A DNA stretch of 64,000 nt, taken from Siderastrea radians. Lineage: Eukaryota > Cnidaria > Anthozoa > Scleractinia > Rhizangiidae. The position numbers were made by a program, and so were the translations under genes. Below the pieces are notes generated by a model, which saw only the letters and a program-made list of their open reading frames with translations, made no database searches and was not told the origin of the DNA. The DNA lies in contig OZ024890.1 of assembly GCA_964017195.1 (NCBI GenBank), forward strand, positions 70,795,376 to 70,859,375, written 5' to 3'. This document shows positions 23,206 through 35,980 of this stretch, in pieces (within the stretch, counting starts at the first letter, position 1; each line of letters starts with the position of its first letter).

Positions 23206-25393
23206 ACAGAAGGCCTGAAATGTGACATATTTTGTTAGGAATTCCTTTCTTTGCTGTCATCAGTTTTTTCTTTGTTTGTCTTTCCACTTTAAAGTTGTTG
23301 CATTTTGTCTTAGTATAAAAGTATGAAATTGTTACCCGAGCTGGTCAAGTCTGTTACTTTCCATCATTTATCACGGGAGTAGGGAATTTTAGTTTCAGTT
23401 TGAGTTCACTTGAGTTAGGGTTCAGATAGGGTTAGAGGCACTGCTCACCATCGTTCTTGAAATTAACTCAAACTCAACTCGAACACGAAATCATGAATTA
23501 CTTGCCATGTCTGGCTGGAAAGTATTAGCTGTTAGACTTTTGATCACGTCCATGAAGGCTCCAGGAAGTTGAACGATGCTTTCTTGGACGCTTCAGGTTT
23601 GTTGTTGTTCATTTTCCCGCTCCTTTATGGTTAGGATTGCTTGCTTGACGCCGTCAGAACGTGCCATAAAGGTGCACATTCAACTTACTCCTGCCATTCG
23701 ATATGAAATGTTCCCATTCCTCGATGCTCCTTAGTAGTACAGCGGTAAAGTGATGCCACAGGAAAAGTATTTCAAGAATTTCTCACTTGGACGTACGCCC
23801 GAAAACCCGCACTGGTCAAAATATTGTCCTACAGTAAATTCGGGCTTAGATTAAAACAGGCAATTTGGAAAATGTTGACATTACACTTTACCTCCCTGCA
23901 TACAAGGAATAAACCACACGAAACATGCCATTAGATTCGCGTTTGTCGTCTGCTATGAAACTGCGCCACTATTTGGTTAAGACTGAAGATAATTCGCGTC
24001 CTGTCTTTGATTAAAGAGAGGCTGAAGATATCAACTAATATATGACATTACTGAAAAATTGTTCATGAAAAAAATTTCGCTGTGTCAAATTTAAAATGAA
24101 GGGGATTTTTGTGTTTTCTAGTTCTTAAGCCCGGTTTGCATTGGTGACATTAGAGCAAGCACGAGATTTCATACAAACCCTATTTTAAATCAAAATGTTT
24201 TGATCCCTGTGCTTATGCTTGCGTGTCAGACAGTACAATGTTTGGCTTTAACAAAACAAACAAACAAACAAATAAACAACATCAGCAATATTCTCACGTT
24301 CACCAACCAACGAACGCGGTGCTGCGCCTACATTTACTTAGACTTGGCCAACGGTAGACGGCAAACGCGGAGGTTTGTGGTCACTGGTGTTCGCTGACAG
24401 TGCCACTACCTTTATTATGCTTTGTAAAAATGAATTTGCTGAATTTACTTATTGTATAGTGTATTTCTAATGTTGTATAAAGCCATCTAAAATATTTTTT
24501 CCTAATTTTTCTTGTCAAAGATGCAATAATCCTGGCTAGTGCGCCAGCGAGTAAACAATAAATCACTTTAGAAACATTTTGTTGTGATAGCGGGATGATG
24601 TTTGCGCTTTGACTGGGTTAGCGCACGTCACCCCATTTTTCTACAGCTGTTTGTTGTCGACTTCTCGTTTATCTTCCTCAATGTTGAGGATTCCACCGTT
24701 GTGCTAACTTCCTCCAAGCATGGCCAATCCAACTCCACTTCCTTCTAGTGACTGAATGTACTGGGCTACACCAATTTCCACGGAGACCAACTTTTGCTAC
24801 AACACCAATTGTTTCTTTGCTGCACCCCTAAATCGCACCCTGTAATGGCGAACTTTTAGCGCTGGATTAATTCGTGTGTGCGCTCTTTCGGATTACCAAA
24901 AACGTGTAGAGTTCATCTCCCAGCATGCCTCCTACCCCCTTGGTCGCTTTTTGTTACTTGTCCCAATTCTCTGTTCTCCTAACCCGAGGAATATTTGTTT
25001 AGCGCTTGGTCGATCGCCCAAAATACGCCTTCAAATTATAAAACAGACTATCAAATCACACAAAAACAATAATACTTCGTTTATATACTCAATAAAAAGT
25101 TGAATTCTGACTTAAACAGTGAGTTAAAGTTACCGTAAAGTTTGACACTTATCTCAGATTGGCGTAGTCGGTCATTAAAAAACCGCTGACACTCATTCTT
25201 ATATTTGATTTTCACCAGGAATCGTCGCGATACAACTGAGTAAAAGAACAGTATACTTTTGTTAATTTCCTGTCGCGTGGAGTCCATTTTCATGGCTAAA
25301 TAAGGGTTTTTATGTTAAATATTAAAAACAAGCTTACGTTTAGCAAATGGGAGACAACGTTTTCCGCAATATTTTTCAATAATTTCAAGGAAT
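23206..25393. other. Intergenic DNA downstream of MASTL
   Basis: Presumed 3' UTR of MASTL in its first few hundred bases, then AT-rich intergenic sequence. Open frames here are short and without recognisable domains. A run of AAAC repeats sits at about 24255-24280. No RNA gene or confident repeat border seen. Confidence 0.4.
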
Positions 25394-25402
25394 GGTATTT
25401 TC

Positions 25403-26749
25403 CATCCTCGGAGACCCAGGGGCAGCTAGTCGGGACGACGGGATTTTCATGGGCGAAAGTTTACAACAAGAGCGGGAGAGCCCCTGGGCACTTACTCTTA
25501 CCGATCCAGTTCCAGAAGCATTTGAATTCTCTCCTTCTGATTGGCCAGAAAAATATTTTTCTGGCCAATCAGCGAAGAGGAACAGCCGGGCGACTCTCAT
25601 GTCTTCTTATACGAGGACGAGGTTGTTTTCCTCATCAATCGCCGTAGTAGCGTGGCCCGTTCAACGGGAACATTTTTGAGGAGAGCTTCAGAAAAAAAAA
25701 ATTAATACTAAATAAATAAACGAAGTCGAAGAAGTTGCAAACTATAACGTGGCCGGAAGAAAACAAACACCCAGCGGGATTTTTCACGAAGGACTTATCG
25801 AAGGAATCGTAAATTTTTAGAGCTAGCGACTTCCCTTTCTCAAGTGTTGCATGAGGCTAATAGCTACTCGAGTAAACGATGTTACTGATTATTTCTCCTT
25901 GTTCGTTGAACTACGTCTGAAACTTTCCACGGGAATCTCCGATGCACGGGCCACGCAACTATGTCGATCGAGCGTGGGAACCACAGTTAACCAAAGCGTA
26001 ATATGAGTGTTTGTATGGAGCTGAAATTCGATCGAAAATAATCGGCGGTTTTCTAATGAAAATGCATTAAAATGGAAATACAGTTTGAAAAACATTACCT
26101 GCTGTGTGTTTGCTGTGTTTTTATTGCTTTTCCGAGCTTCTGGAGGCCGATCTGGGCGATTTTCTGCTTAACGGTCGATGCGACGTCATGTCACGTACTG
26201 GAGAGAACTAGTTCTCTCTAGTACGTGACATGACACGCTCGATCAACATAGTTGCGTGGCCCGTGCATCAGAGATGGAAAGTTTCAGACGAAGATCAACG
26301 AAGAAGGAGAAATAATTAGTTACACTGGAGAAAGGGGAAGTCGCTAGCTCTAAACGATACCTTCGATAAGTCCGCTGTGAAAAATTCCCTGTGAGTGTTT
26401 GTTTTCTTGCGGCCACGTTATAGTTTGCGATTTCCTCGACTTCGTTTATTTATTATTATTTTTTTTCTGAAGCTCTCCTAAAAAATGTTCCCGTTGAACG
26501 GGCCACGCTACTATGGCGATTGATGAGGAAAACAACCTCGTGTAAGAAGACATGAGAGTCGTCCGGCTGTTCCTCTTCGCTGATTGGCCAGAAAAATATT
26601 TTTCTGGCCAATCAGAAGGAGAAAATTCAAACGCTTCTGGAACTGGATCGGTAAGAGTAAGTGCCCAGGGGTTCTCCCGCTCTTGTTGTAAATTTTCGTC
26701 CATGAAAATCCCGTCGTCCCGACTAGCTGCCCCTGGGTCTCCGAGGATG
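25403..26749. mobile_element. Long-TIR foldback element (MULE-like), 9-bp duplication
   Basis: A 1347-bp element almost wholly made of two inverted arms: CATCCTCGGAGACCCAGG at 25403 and its complement ending at 26749, with similarity extending about 550 bp inward. It is flanked by GGTATTTTC (25394-25402) and GGTTTTTTC (26750-26758), 8 of 9 identical, as expected for Mutator-like insertions. The centre holds a separate near-perfect hairpin (26185-26234; GTCATGTCACGTACT and complement). Overlapping open frames on the two strands are mirror products of the arms, not genes. A second copy of the terminus begins at 63942. Confidence 0.75.
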
Positions 26750-26758
26750 GGTTTTTTC

Positions 26759-29633
26759 TGGTGACATTGTTTTAAATTCAGCCCGTGTCAGTTATTCGTT
26801 GATGCTCATTTAGACAAAGTAATCACTGTTGTTTTACACTTAGGGTATACGACGCCGTGATAATAAACGTAATGTTTGGGTAATGAACGGAAATATTCAC
26901 AATTAATTGCAATATATATATTTTTATTTTAATATACGATTTCATGCGCACAGGATGAGCTTACAGACAAGTTGTCTCGAAGGAAGTAAATCGATATTTT
27001 TCACTTTGTTTTTGGAAATGGAAACCACTTGGTCTTGTCTTTAAATTGTCTTTGCAAACGAAATAATGTAAACGGAATGACCATCTTTTTCCTCAAATGT
27101 GACATTTTTACTTAATAGATTTTCATTTTTGAGGCTAGCAGATGTTTTTATTCTAAATTGGTTGACGAGTTCATAAACGCGTCAATCATTTAAGAGTTGA
27201 TCGACATTGAATGTCCTCTTTTAGTGTTTATACTGTTGTATGGATTTGGTGGAGAGAAAAATGAAACTAACCACACATGATTATTTTGATGCAACACCCG
27301 AATTTCTCTAAAGTGCATTGAAAGCAATGAATGTCAGCCAGGAAAGAGAATTTATATTTAAATCTTAGGGAAATGATAACATGATTACTGAGATCAGATG
27401 AGAAGACGCCGTCATGTCTTTTGTAGGAATATAATCAACAGCAGCAAATTAACTGTGTTACATTGTTATTCAATACTGATTCTTAGGAAGGAAAAATCAA
27501 TTCATTGCTCGTATAGCAAAGACAGCGCTTGTTATTACCTTCTTTATCGGCACGAACAGAATATACGTGATTTGTTTTTAATGCATTTCGGTCGCTTTAA
27601 TGTTTTTCCAATCGGCACTTTGAAATATGTCATTCCAGGATAGAATATTCCGCAGTAAGTACACCGTATTTATTTTGCCTTGTCGATGTTGTTTTGCTGC
27701 GTTTTATTCAAATCACTCGTTTGTTTTGTGTCCGTTTTATTAATCGCCATCTGTCTTTCATTTCGTTTAAGGTATAAATCCATGAATTGCATCTTCAGTG
27801 ATACTTTGACAGCACTGGCAGGAGGCATTTGCACTGACAGAAAGTTTTCAGCAGGCAATCTACCGAATATCCTGACAGACATGAAAACATTTCCTGATTT
27901 GGTCTGCATAGCAAGGTGAGGCCACTAATATATACTTTCATTTATGAATTTGTTTTATTCTGTACACCACTGTATCACTGTATCGGGTGTCTTCTTGGCG
28001 ACGAGTCGCTTACTTTCTCTGAATTCCCACGTTAAGCCTTTGACTCAAAGAGAGTCCAAGTTTACAAATTCAAGAAAGAAAAAAACCAAACTAAAAAAGA
28101 AAAGAAAAAGAAAACGAAGGAAGAACTGCTCAGCAGCATTCAGTAGAATGGCCATACTCAAAATTTAGGACCACCTTGTACAGCATAATAAACAGCAACG
28201 ATGGAAGGTACTGCTGAGTACCTTTTCCTTTGTAAGGGAACACATTAGATTTCACCCACAGACACAAATGTCAGGAAGAGGGGTGAAAGATTTAATAATT
28301 CGAATAAAAGGCCCTTAATGTTCGACACAAAAATAATAAAACATGTTCAGCTTAAATTAAATCGCCTGAAAACATTAAGTACCAGAATGTTGAAATTAAG
28401 CTATTCTCTTGAGAAAAAAAAAAGCAAAGAAAGAGGTTGTCGGGTTTTGAATTTGCAATTGAAAAAAGGATGTGATGTGATATATAAGATAAGCTCAACA
28501 TTATTATAAGAAGTAGAAATAATTATGATATCGAACTTTGACATGACAGTGAAACTATGAATGTATACGAATAACAGGTTAAGTGGGAAAAAAAAACTAA
28601 AATAAGCGATTTAAGAAACCTATAGTTTTATCTTTTCTAATCCGGATTCAAGACAGTGAGTTCCCCCGAGTAGATGTAGTAAAATTTGGGGCACGATTCA
28701 ATATTACAATATTAACAAATTTTGCTCGGATGAAAAGCAAATAGCGAGGGCGGAAAACGAAGTACTCAAAAATATCAAACGCTGTCATTTTTTGGAAGGT
28801 ATCAGACAAAGAATTTTCAGCTGGTCTTTTTTGAATAAAAGAAAACAAAGCACGCCAAGAGCTTGAAAATGCAAACTGAACGCTGTAAGAAGTAAACTAG
28901 AAGCGGAAAGCTATGAAACACGAAGAAAAATGTCAGCTTAAACCACCCCAGACTTGAAATTAATCTTGTCGTTTTATTTTCTGTCAGTCGTATTTTAATA
29001 ATCTCAGATTTAATTTGTAAGTTTAGGGCCGTATAATATTAACTACAGATTTAGATGGTCATATAGCCTCTCACCAGATAATTCAGAAACATTATAATAC
29101 GGATTAAAAGGAAGAACAATTTTTCGGCGTCCGGAGTGCTGATGTTAAAATCAGTGAACAAATATGCACAAGCTGACTGAACGCCGGTGAGAGGGTCGAA
29201 TTACGGAGAAAAAATATTTGGCTTGACGTACCGGCGTACGGAGCGAGCGCAGTGCTTTCACGTTGTTATTGTAGATGGTACTTTAAACTATAATTTCTGT
29301 ACATTTTCAAACAGACATGTAACTATAAGTTCACCATATTTTCATGTAACACTAAAATTGTGTGAATTAACTTCAATCTCGGTTATTGAATTGCTAGCTT
29401 ATATGTATATGTGTAAGCTTTCTCATTGGATCACCGCACACAGGTTATCAGCCAATAACCCTGTCAAGTGCCGCGGCGTTCAGAGTTCACTTCGCGTAGC
29501 AAAAGTCTTGTCCAAACATATGGCAAACAAACAAAAACAAACAAAAACAAAAACAAACAAAAAACTTTTACGACTCCTGAAGTTCAGTGAGGTACTCGCG
29601 CTTGTTGGATGTATACACCTTATTCGATGTTCA
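26759..29633. other. Intergenic DNA, no gene seen
   Basis: AT-rich. A frame at 27680-27919 is open on both strands but has no recognisable domain and unremarkable composition. A poly-lysine stretch at about 28080-28120 comes from an A-rich purine tract. A short AAAAC repeat is at about 29525-29565. Nothing here can be supported as a gene. Confidence 0.4.
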
Positions 29634-29780
29634 GGCCCCAGTTGTTCAAAAGTTGGATAGCGCTATCCACCGGATAAATCACCATCCAGTGGATAAGCAT
29701 TAGGGAAACCAATTGCGTTATCCAGTGGACAGAGATTTATCCGGTGGATAGCGCTATCCAACTTCTGAACAACTGGGGCC
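29634..29780. mobile_element. Palindromic MITE (GGCCCCAGTTGTTC family)
   Basis: A 147-bp near-palindrome: GGCCCCAGTTGTTCA at the left end with its complement at the right, arms continuing through GTTGGATAGCGCTATCC. A partial copy with one end only is at 54480-54560. Non-coding. Confidence 0.7.
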
Positions 29781-32700
29781 TGGTGGACAATATACACGCA
29801 GACATTTTACGAGTTGCAAGTAATGAGTAAAATGTCCGCGCTTATTAAACACCGAATAAAAGGTCTATTATTCCACCGCATTTTGTTTTTGCTTCGTCCT
29901 CCTTCAGCAAAAAGCCGGTGAAACCGTTATTGTACAGTGTAATACTCTGGCATATTCTGCACGTTCTGTTGCCGTTATGTGGTAAAATGACACAACAGTA
30001 GAATAATAATATGCTGGGTGATTACGACTAACTGCGCGCCATTTATCACCTCATATGCAACGCGCACTCGTGGAATAATTGTTAACTAGCATTCGATACC
30101 GGCGTATCTCGATTGGAGGCAAGAAATCTAAGGAGTTGATCCTAGTTTTCTATACTGTGAATCGGTTTTGTCATTGTCTTTAGAAAATGTGTTTACAATA
30201 ACATTGATTTGACTTATTACATAACTGCATACGGGATATTACTCGGGAAACTGAATAGCCCAACTTGACGTGAAACTGTGTTATGTTTATCTTACAAAAG
30301 TTGACTGAAAATACGTCACAATTGACACGGCGATTAGAGACGCTTGTAAGCCAAAAGATGTAAATGTTTCAAGTACGTAGTCCTCACTATTTTTGTTGTA
30401 GTATGTCTTGGATGACGGCGGCCGATGCTTTTCATAGTAGATATGTTGTGTTTGGAAGTCTGTAATTTTAAAATACTCAGTGGGCATGGAACGCATAATA
30501 AGAAGTTACGAGATAGTCACCGAGGAATTTAACGACGGTTTTAAAAGTTTTGGGCTCAACACCAGCCTGAAAATGGAATTGCCAAATTAAGCAGCCCGAG
30601 AGGTTAGTATTTTGTCCTCTGTTTTATTTGTGGGTAATATTTGTTTGGCGCGTTTAGAACGTTGATTGAATCGTTGACAACTTACTCAAGTATGTTTATT
30701 GTAAGCAATCTGCATCCAGTTTGTTTAATTTGTATAGACAAAGTCGTTAACTGTCTCTCGGAAATATTCGAAATACGTTAACACTTACTGGTGAGCTAAA
30801 CGGGGCCTCACTGCCAGCCTTGATTAATAAACATATATTAATACCAACGAAAAGAAGCAAAATTTAGAGTTCAGCTATGAAATGATGAAAAGTCGCTGAT
30901 ATTGTCAGGGTTTAATTTTGTTAAATTATTTAAAATGAACCTCCTTCTGTTACAATTTGCTGACAACGAAATGCAAATTGAAATTTCAATACTTGTCTGT
31001 TGTCATCACTTGATTTGATGTATATGTACAAAAAAGCTGAAGTGGGTAAATGATTAAAAGTCTTTTGGCTGAGTTTTGTCATACCAAAACAGAGAAATGT
31101 TTCTCCTCATGTTGTTTAAGTTATGTCGCTTACGTTACACTGCGCTAGTCCGTACGCTATGGCCAAGTATTGGCAATGTTTTCTAGTCAGGGCTTCCCAT
31201 TTGGTCAACAAACACAAACTTAATTTTATGTCCAGATCGGGCGACCGAGCTTTATTAAATTTAAAATGGTTGTTTTCATCAATATCGCACAATCATTGCC
31301 CATTCTTACGAAAACAAAGTTCATAAAATACTTCGTGATAAAATTCAGCTGCCAAACGTTTAAGTAGTTTAAAAATAACTAAAAGAAACTTTCTATTTTC
31401 ATTAGTAAATAAACTCATCCTCGGTAACTACATTGGTCGCAATTATTTTTAGCTCTTTCATTCATTGATTCGTCTACTGGAGACAACATCTTCCCTAGTG
31501 GACATCCTATATTCTTGTTACATGTTAGATTTATAGTACATTGATATTGAAAGGTAAAAATTGAGTTGAGTTTCTCCACTTTGGAGATTAAACCTCTCTC
31601 TCCCAAATTTAATGATGTGCAAAGCAGAAATTCCAGCTATAAAATATCAACTATAATTTTGCGAAACGTTAAACACACCGCCGAAGAAAGTGCTCTGCAA
31701 TATAAACTTTCGTAGAAGACATCAGCTGCTGGTTTTATCTGCAGACTCAAAATCTAACCGCGAACCAATCCGCACAGCCAACTAAGCAACAACTTAAAGT
31801 GACCGCGGATGCTTGTGAGAGTGGGTTCGACTGAATTATTACTCAAAGCTTTAACCACAAACTCAACCCTCGACGAATGAAAAATGTTCTTAATACCACA
31901 GAATTGAATTGCTCAAAGCTTTTTCGACGATCGTGTCATTTTGTTTTGTGTCTTGTCGACAGAATACTGGCTGAATATGGTGCCTATACTAAACATACAA
32001 AGAACTAAGGCATATTTTCGTTATGTTCGAACCGCATTAAGAATTAAAATCACGTGGCAATTAGTACTAAGAACAGAAACAAAATGAAAATAAGTTTGGT
32101 GGATAAAGGGTAGGTAAATTACTCATCAATCAAAATTTGTAACATAATTATTATTCGACGCGGGGCTTATTTCAGCTCGTGGTTCTTCTGTTCTAAATAG
32201 GTAGTTTACGCTTTCTTCTTTTGCCTAAGTTATGCATATTTAGTTTGAGTTACAGCCAGAAGGATCGAATATTCAACGTCGTTTCCAGATTTATGAAAAA
32301 GAGCTAAACAAAATGCCTTGTCGCGTAAGTATGTTTTCTTGTTTTCAGTTGCCTGGTAGAGTGGTTCGAGTATTCAGAATTTCACTGGTTTTCCCTTGTA
32401 ACGGAAGAGAGAATATCTAAGTTTTGATTCAAAAATTATTCGCAGCTTTCAGGCCAGTTTTATCAGTTGAAACTCCTGGTTTACAAATTTAAACAACTTC
32501 CGGAAAGTGTACACGTATATGTTGATCAAATGGGACGACAATATCCTTTTGCCATTTCTGACTTACTTTAAATACTACTAAGACAAAGCTGGTTTTGAAT
32601 CTAATTCTCTCGACCGGTTAAGACTGTTAATGCTTGCTTACGCAATGTGACTGAAAGAATTTCTAAGGCGTTTCTTATTCTCATCAAATCAATCGCTGTT

Positions 32701-34802
32701 TTCTTACAACACTTCCCCCCCCCAAAAAAAAAATTCTGAAAACGGAAATTGTCTTTCCTTTTTCAAAGATGCAAATGTGATAAAAAGATGCTTCTCCTTC
32801 CACGTGTTTGCTTGTTTTGTCGCTTTTGACCATCACAAGTCAGCTAGTGAGTTTTAGCAGAGAAACCTCTGGGGAAGGGCAATAAGTTGCTTTTGGCAAT
32901 GGCTGTTCTCAAGGTCCTATACAACCTCCATCTTTTTTGCGTTCGAATGCGGGGTGTAGACTGCGAACTCTTGTAAAATACAATGAAAACATTGCTGGGT
33001 AAAACTAATGAGTAAATAGATGAATGAACGGACGGACGGACGGTTAAAGAGATGGATGTATGAATATAGAATTTTTTAGCCTAAACTTGGAAGAACTTAT
33101 AATTAGAAAGAAAGTGTGTGCCGATTAACGTGGGCCAATTCTTGCAAGCAAGAATTCACTCGAGCACGGCACGGAATCGCGCGTACTGATAACACGCTAC
33201 TTCCTTTGCTGCTGACCAAAAGAACGCAGGCTCAAGAACAAATTGGCATACCAAATAGTCACGTGTGCAATGTCGAAGGATTTGGAATCAACCGATACCG
33301 CCCATCGAATATCGACATTTGTCAGGCATAATCCCGGTACTGGTGCCAGTATGAATATATTGCAGTGACAATACACTGTATCGCGACCCATTCTTAGCAT
33401 AAGGTGTCAAAACAAAGCTAACGAATCAAGATAAAGTCCGCGTGATCCTAATTTTTATTCGTTTGTGCATATAGATTTGGTAAGCGTAAGCTTAGAAATT
33501 GTGACGACTTAAGAATTCTAGAATTGTTGATCTTCACTAACAAGAAAAGCCCCAGGGGCATCAGACCCCACCGTTGTTGTCCTTCCCCTACGCGCAAAAT
33601 ATATTACGGCCACTCAAGGTTCGAGACCTAACCTGTGTAGCGAAAGACGCGACGAGTATTTGTTTGGCCGAACGAAAACCGGAGGTCTGGGGCAAGTGAC
33701 CACCCCCGCCAAAAAAACGGGTATTACTAGACCCCGTCCTCACGGCGGAGTAATAAAATTTAAAGATGTTTAGAATTTAGCTAGTGTTTTGTTCTGCATT
33801 CAAATATCTGAAACAAAGCCGCCCGACAATGTTTTGACGCGCAAAATTAGACGTTCACCTTGATTACATTTTCAGTGTAACCTTAATGACAATCTTCGCT
33901 TGTTTGGGCGGAAATGAGTTTCGTTTAAGTTGGCGTGGATTCAGCTAACTTTAATTGAATTTCCAATTATATCCTTAATGAAAAGTTATTGAATATATCT
34001 CTCAGAGGCATTAAGTGCCGAGGTGGCTGGTTTGCCCTTCAGAAAGGTAAAATCAAACTAATTCTTGTCTGACTCAGTCGTTATACTCAGTCCGGAGTGG
34101 TCACCAACATGAGAAAAAGAAAAGAAGAAAGTCTAAATCGAACAATGTTAATTTCGACACAGGTGAGCCATTGTTGAGGTGATTTGCCGACTCAGAAAGA
34201 CTGCAAACTGGGAATCGGGAGAAAACTATATTGCCTGGAAGTATTAAGTGTTTCTGTTCGCTGTGGAGATAACGTTTTACCGTTTTGCAGCTATATAAAA
34301 CAAGAAAACTCAAATCCTTTTCCGGTTCTCCTTTGTAACTCGGCAAGCACAGGATTGAAAACGTTTTGCAGATCTGTAACTAAATATGTTTCTTTTGCGA
34401 ACGATTTTGAATAAGTTATTAGGAATCCGTCTGTGACGGTTCAAAAACCTTTTCGGAAAGGCGCGATGTCTGGCATTCTGATGTGAGAGAATAAAAAAGA
34501 AAATGAATGCAAATTGCTGCTCGGTTATAAAATGCGCTCGAACATATGTCACATCTTGCCACCGAACGTGAGTATATCGATGAGCATTCACAATGGAAGT
34601 TAAACAGTGTCCCCAAATTAGTATTTGACAAAAATTGAACTCCACTGGTTTAAGTATTTTCATAACGGCCCTTAGATCCACTTTTTCTTTGAGGAATTCC
34701 CAAAAAGAGAGGTCTGCTTCTTTTAGCATAAGAAGAGTTTGAAAAAGAAAACCTGTTTACGTTTCGAGGAACCCTGATTTTGATTGGTTAATCTGAGTAT
34801 CT
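29781..34802. other. Five kilobases of intergenic DNA, no gene seen
   Basis: Long AT-rich tract with only short, featureless open frames. A GGAC/ACGG microsatellite is at about 33028-33045, and a GC-richer patch at about 33545-33735 may be an old repeat. It could hold 5' non-coding exons or regulatory DNA of the GABA-B receptor gene, but the sequence alone does not show this. Confidence 0.35.
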
Positions 34803-34852
34803 AGGGTGGATTTTTGCAGCATACGCCTATGCTGCAAATAAATCCACCCTTA
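34803..34852. repeat. 50-bp palindrome, minimal TIR element
   Basis: AGGGTGGATTT followed by TTGCAGCATA, then CGCC, then TATGCTGCAAATAAATCCACCCT. The two arms are inverted copies with almost no spacer and match the termini of the element at 9019-9807. It appears to be an extreme internal deletion derivative. Confidence 0.55.
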
Positions 34853-35535
34853 ACGAAGCAGCGCTGCTAGAAACAAAAATTCCTTACGGTTGTATCTTTT
34901 TAATGCTATAATAATAACAGTCATCATCATCATCTTAGTATTTTATCAGGCGTAAAGTTTAACCTTCCTTCGGGGATAAATTGAGTTTGAATCAAACGTC
35001 GAACTTTACATGTGCCGAACCTAATTGCTATTTGGGTCGACCTAAATAATTAAGTTCGACAGTTGATTCAGACGTCGACCTTAATCACTCGAACTTAATT
35101 CTCCAAAACAGCGGTAAACAATCATCAGTTGTGAATATCAGGTCTCATAAAGCATAGGAATACAATTAACAGGAAAAAAAAGCTTTCTTTTATTATAGTT
35201 GTAATATTTAGATATTACGGTTTAAGAATTCGTTCGCCAAATTTGGGATAAATACAGTTTTTTTATCGTTTTTGTTATATTCTGTTATTTCAGAATAACT
35301 ATCCACAAAAAAATTACAAGCAAAAACAATTCGACTTTCATGCAGTCCGTTAAAAGTAATGATTCTTGTCGATAGCGCGTTTACAGTTTGCGCGGCCCAG
35401 TTCTCTTTTTAATCAGATGCAAGAACGTTGAATGCATGACTGATCACGGTTTAATAAGTGACTAGTCATGCTTATCGGTTTTAAGCCAATCACTAGCGCT
35501 GTTATATTCAGAAATACATTAACGTAATTCATGCA

Positions 35536-35694
35536 TTAGGTTCGGCACATGTGAAGTTCGACGTCTGAATCATAGTCGAACTTTTGCCGTTCTATTCGAC
35601 TTGCACAGTCGAATAGAACGGCAGGGTCGACCCAAATACAAATTTGTCGAACTTAATTGATTCATACGTCGAACTTCACATGTGCCGAACCTAA
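35536..35694. mobile_element. TIR element (TTAGGTTCGGCACATGT family)
   Basis: A 159-bp element with inverted ends TTAGGTTCGGCACATGTGAA and a strong internal palindrome around TGCCGTTCTATTCGACT. Related termini occur singly at about 34994-35024 (complement orientation) and at 36178-36215, flanking the ribozyme palindrome. The area between 34.9 and 36.2 kb is therefore a cluster of this family. Confidence 0.6.
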
Positions 35695-35802
35695 TAATTA
35701 GATGACAAACAAAGCAGCAAGGCTGATCTGACTACGTAGAAAGATTTGACTCTGCAAGATATCAACACGACACTAATAGAACTTTAACAGAGCAGGGTTG
35801 CA

Positions 35803-35847
35803 GCCGTAGACAGCTGTTTCGCTCTTCTTAGAGCTCATCAGTACGGC
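35803..35847 (-). ncRNA. Hammerhead ribozyme, type I, short stem III (minus strand)
   Basis: Exact mirror of the plus-strand motif at 35936-35980, read on the complement: stem I GCCGTA/TACGGC, core CTGATGA, stem II GCTCT-AAGA-AGAGC, GAA, tiny stem III ACA-GC-TGT, and cleavage after the C at 35809. All conserved core nucleotides are present. It would self-cleave RNA transcribed leftward. Confidence 0.85.
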
Positions 35848-35935
35848 ATAGCAAGATGGCGAAAATGCCGTAAAAATACCCGTGCACTCTGTTAAGTGCA
35901 CGGGTATTTTTACGGCATTTTCGCCATCTTGCTAT

Positions 35936-35980
35936 GCCGTACTGATGAGCTCTAAGAAGAGCGAAACAGCTGTCTACGGC
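35936..35980 (+). ncRNA. Hammerhead ribozyme, type I, short stem III (plus strand)
   Basis: Stem I 5' strand GCCGTA (35936-35941); conserved CTGATGA (35942-35948); stem II GCTCT/AGAGC with loop AAGA (35949-35962); GAA (35963-35965); minimal stem III ACA/TGT with GC loop (35966-35973); cleavage nucleotide C at 35974 in a GTC triplet; stem I 3' strand TACGGC (35975-35980), fully complementary to the 5' strand. The very short stem III is typical of hammerheads in animal retrozymes and Penelope-like elements, which are thought to act best as dimers. Expected to be transcribed with its retroelement and to release a monomer or circular RNA. Confidence 0.9.

Noticed and set aside
27670..27919. Overlapping 79-codon frames on both strands
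   Set aside because: No domain, no convincing splice sites and no coding-like composition; judged chance.
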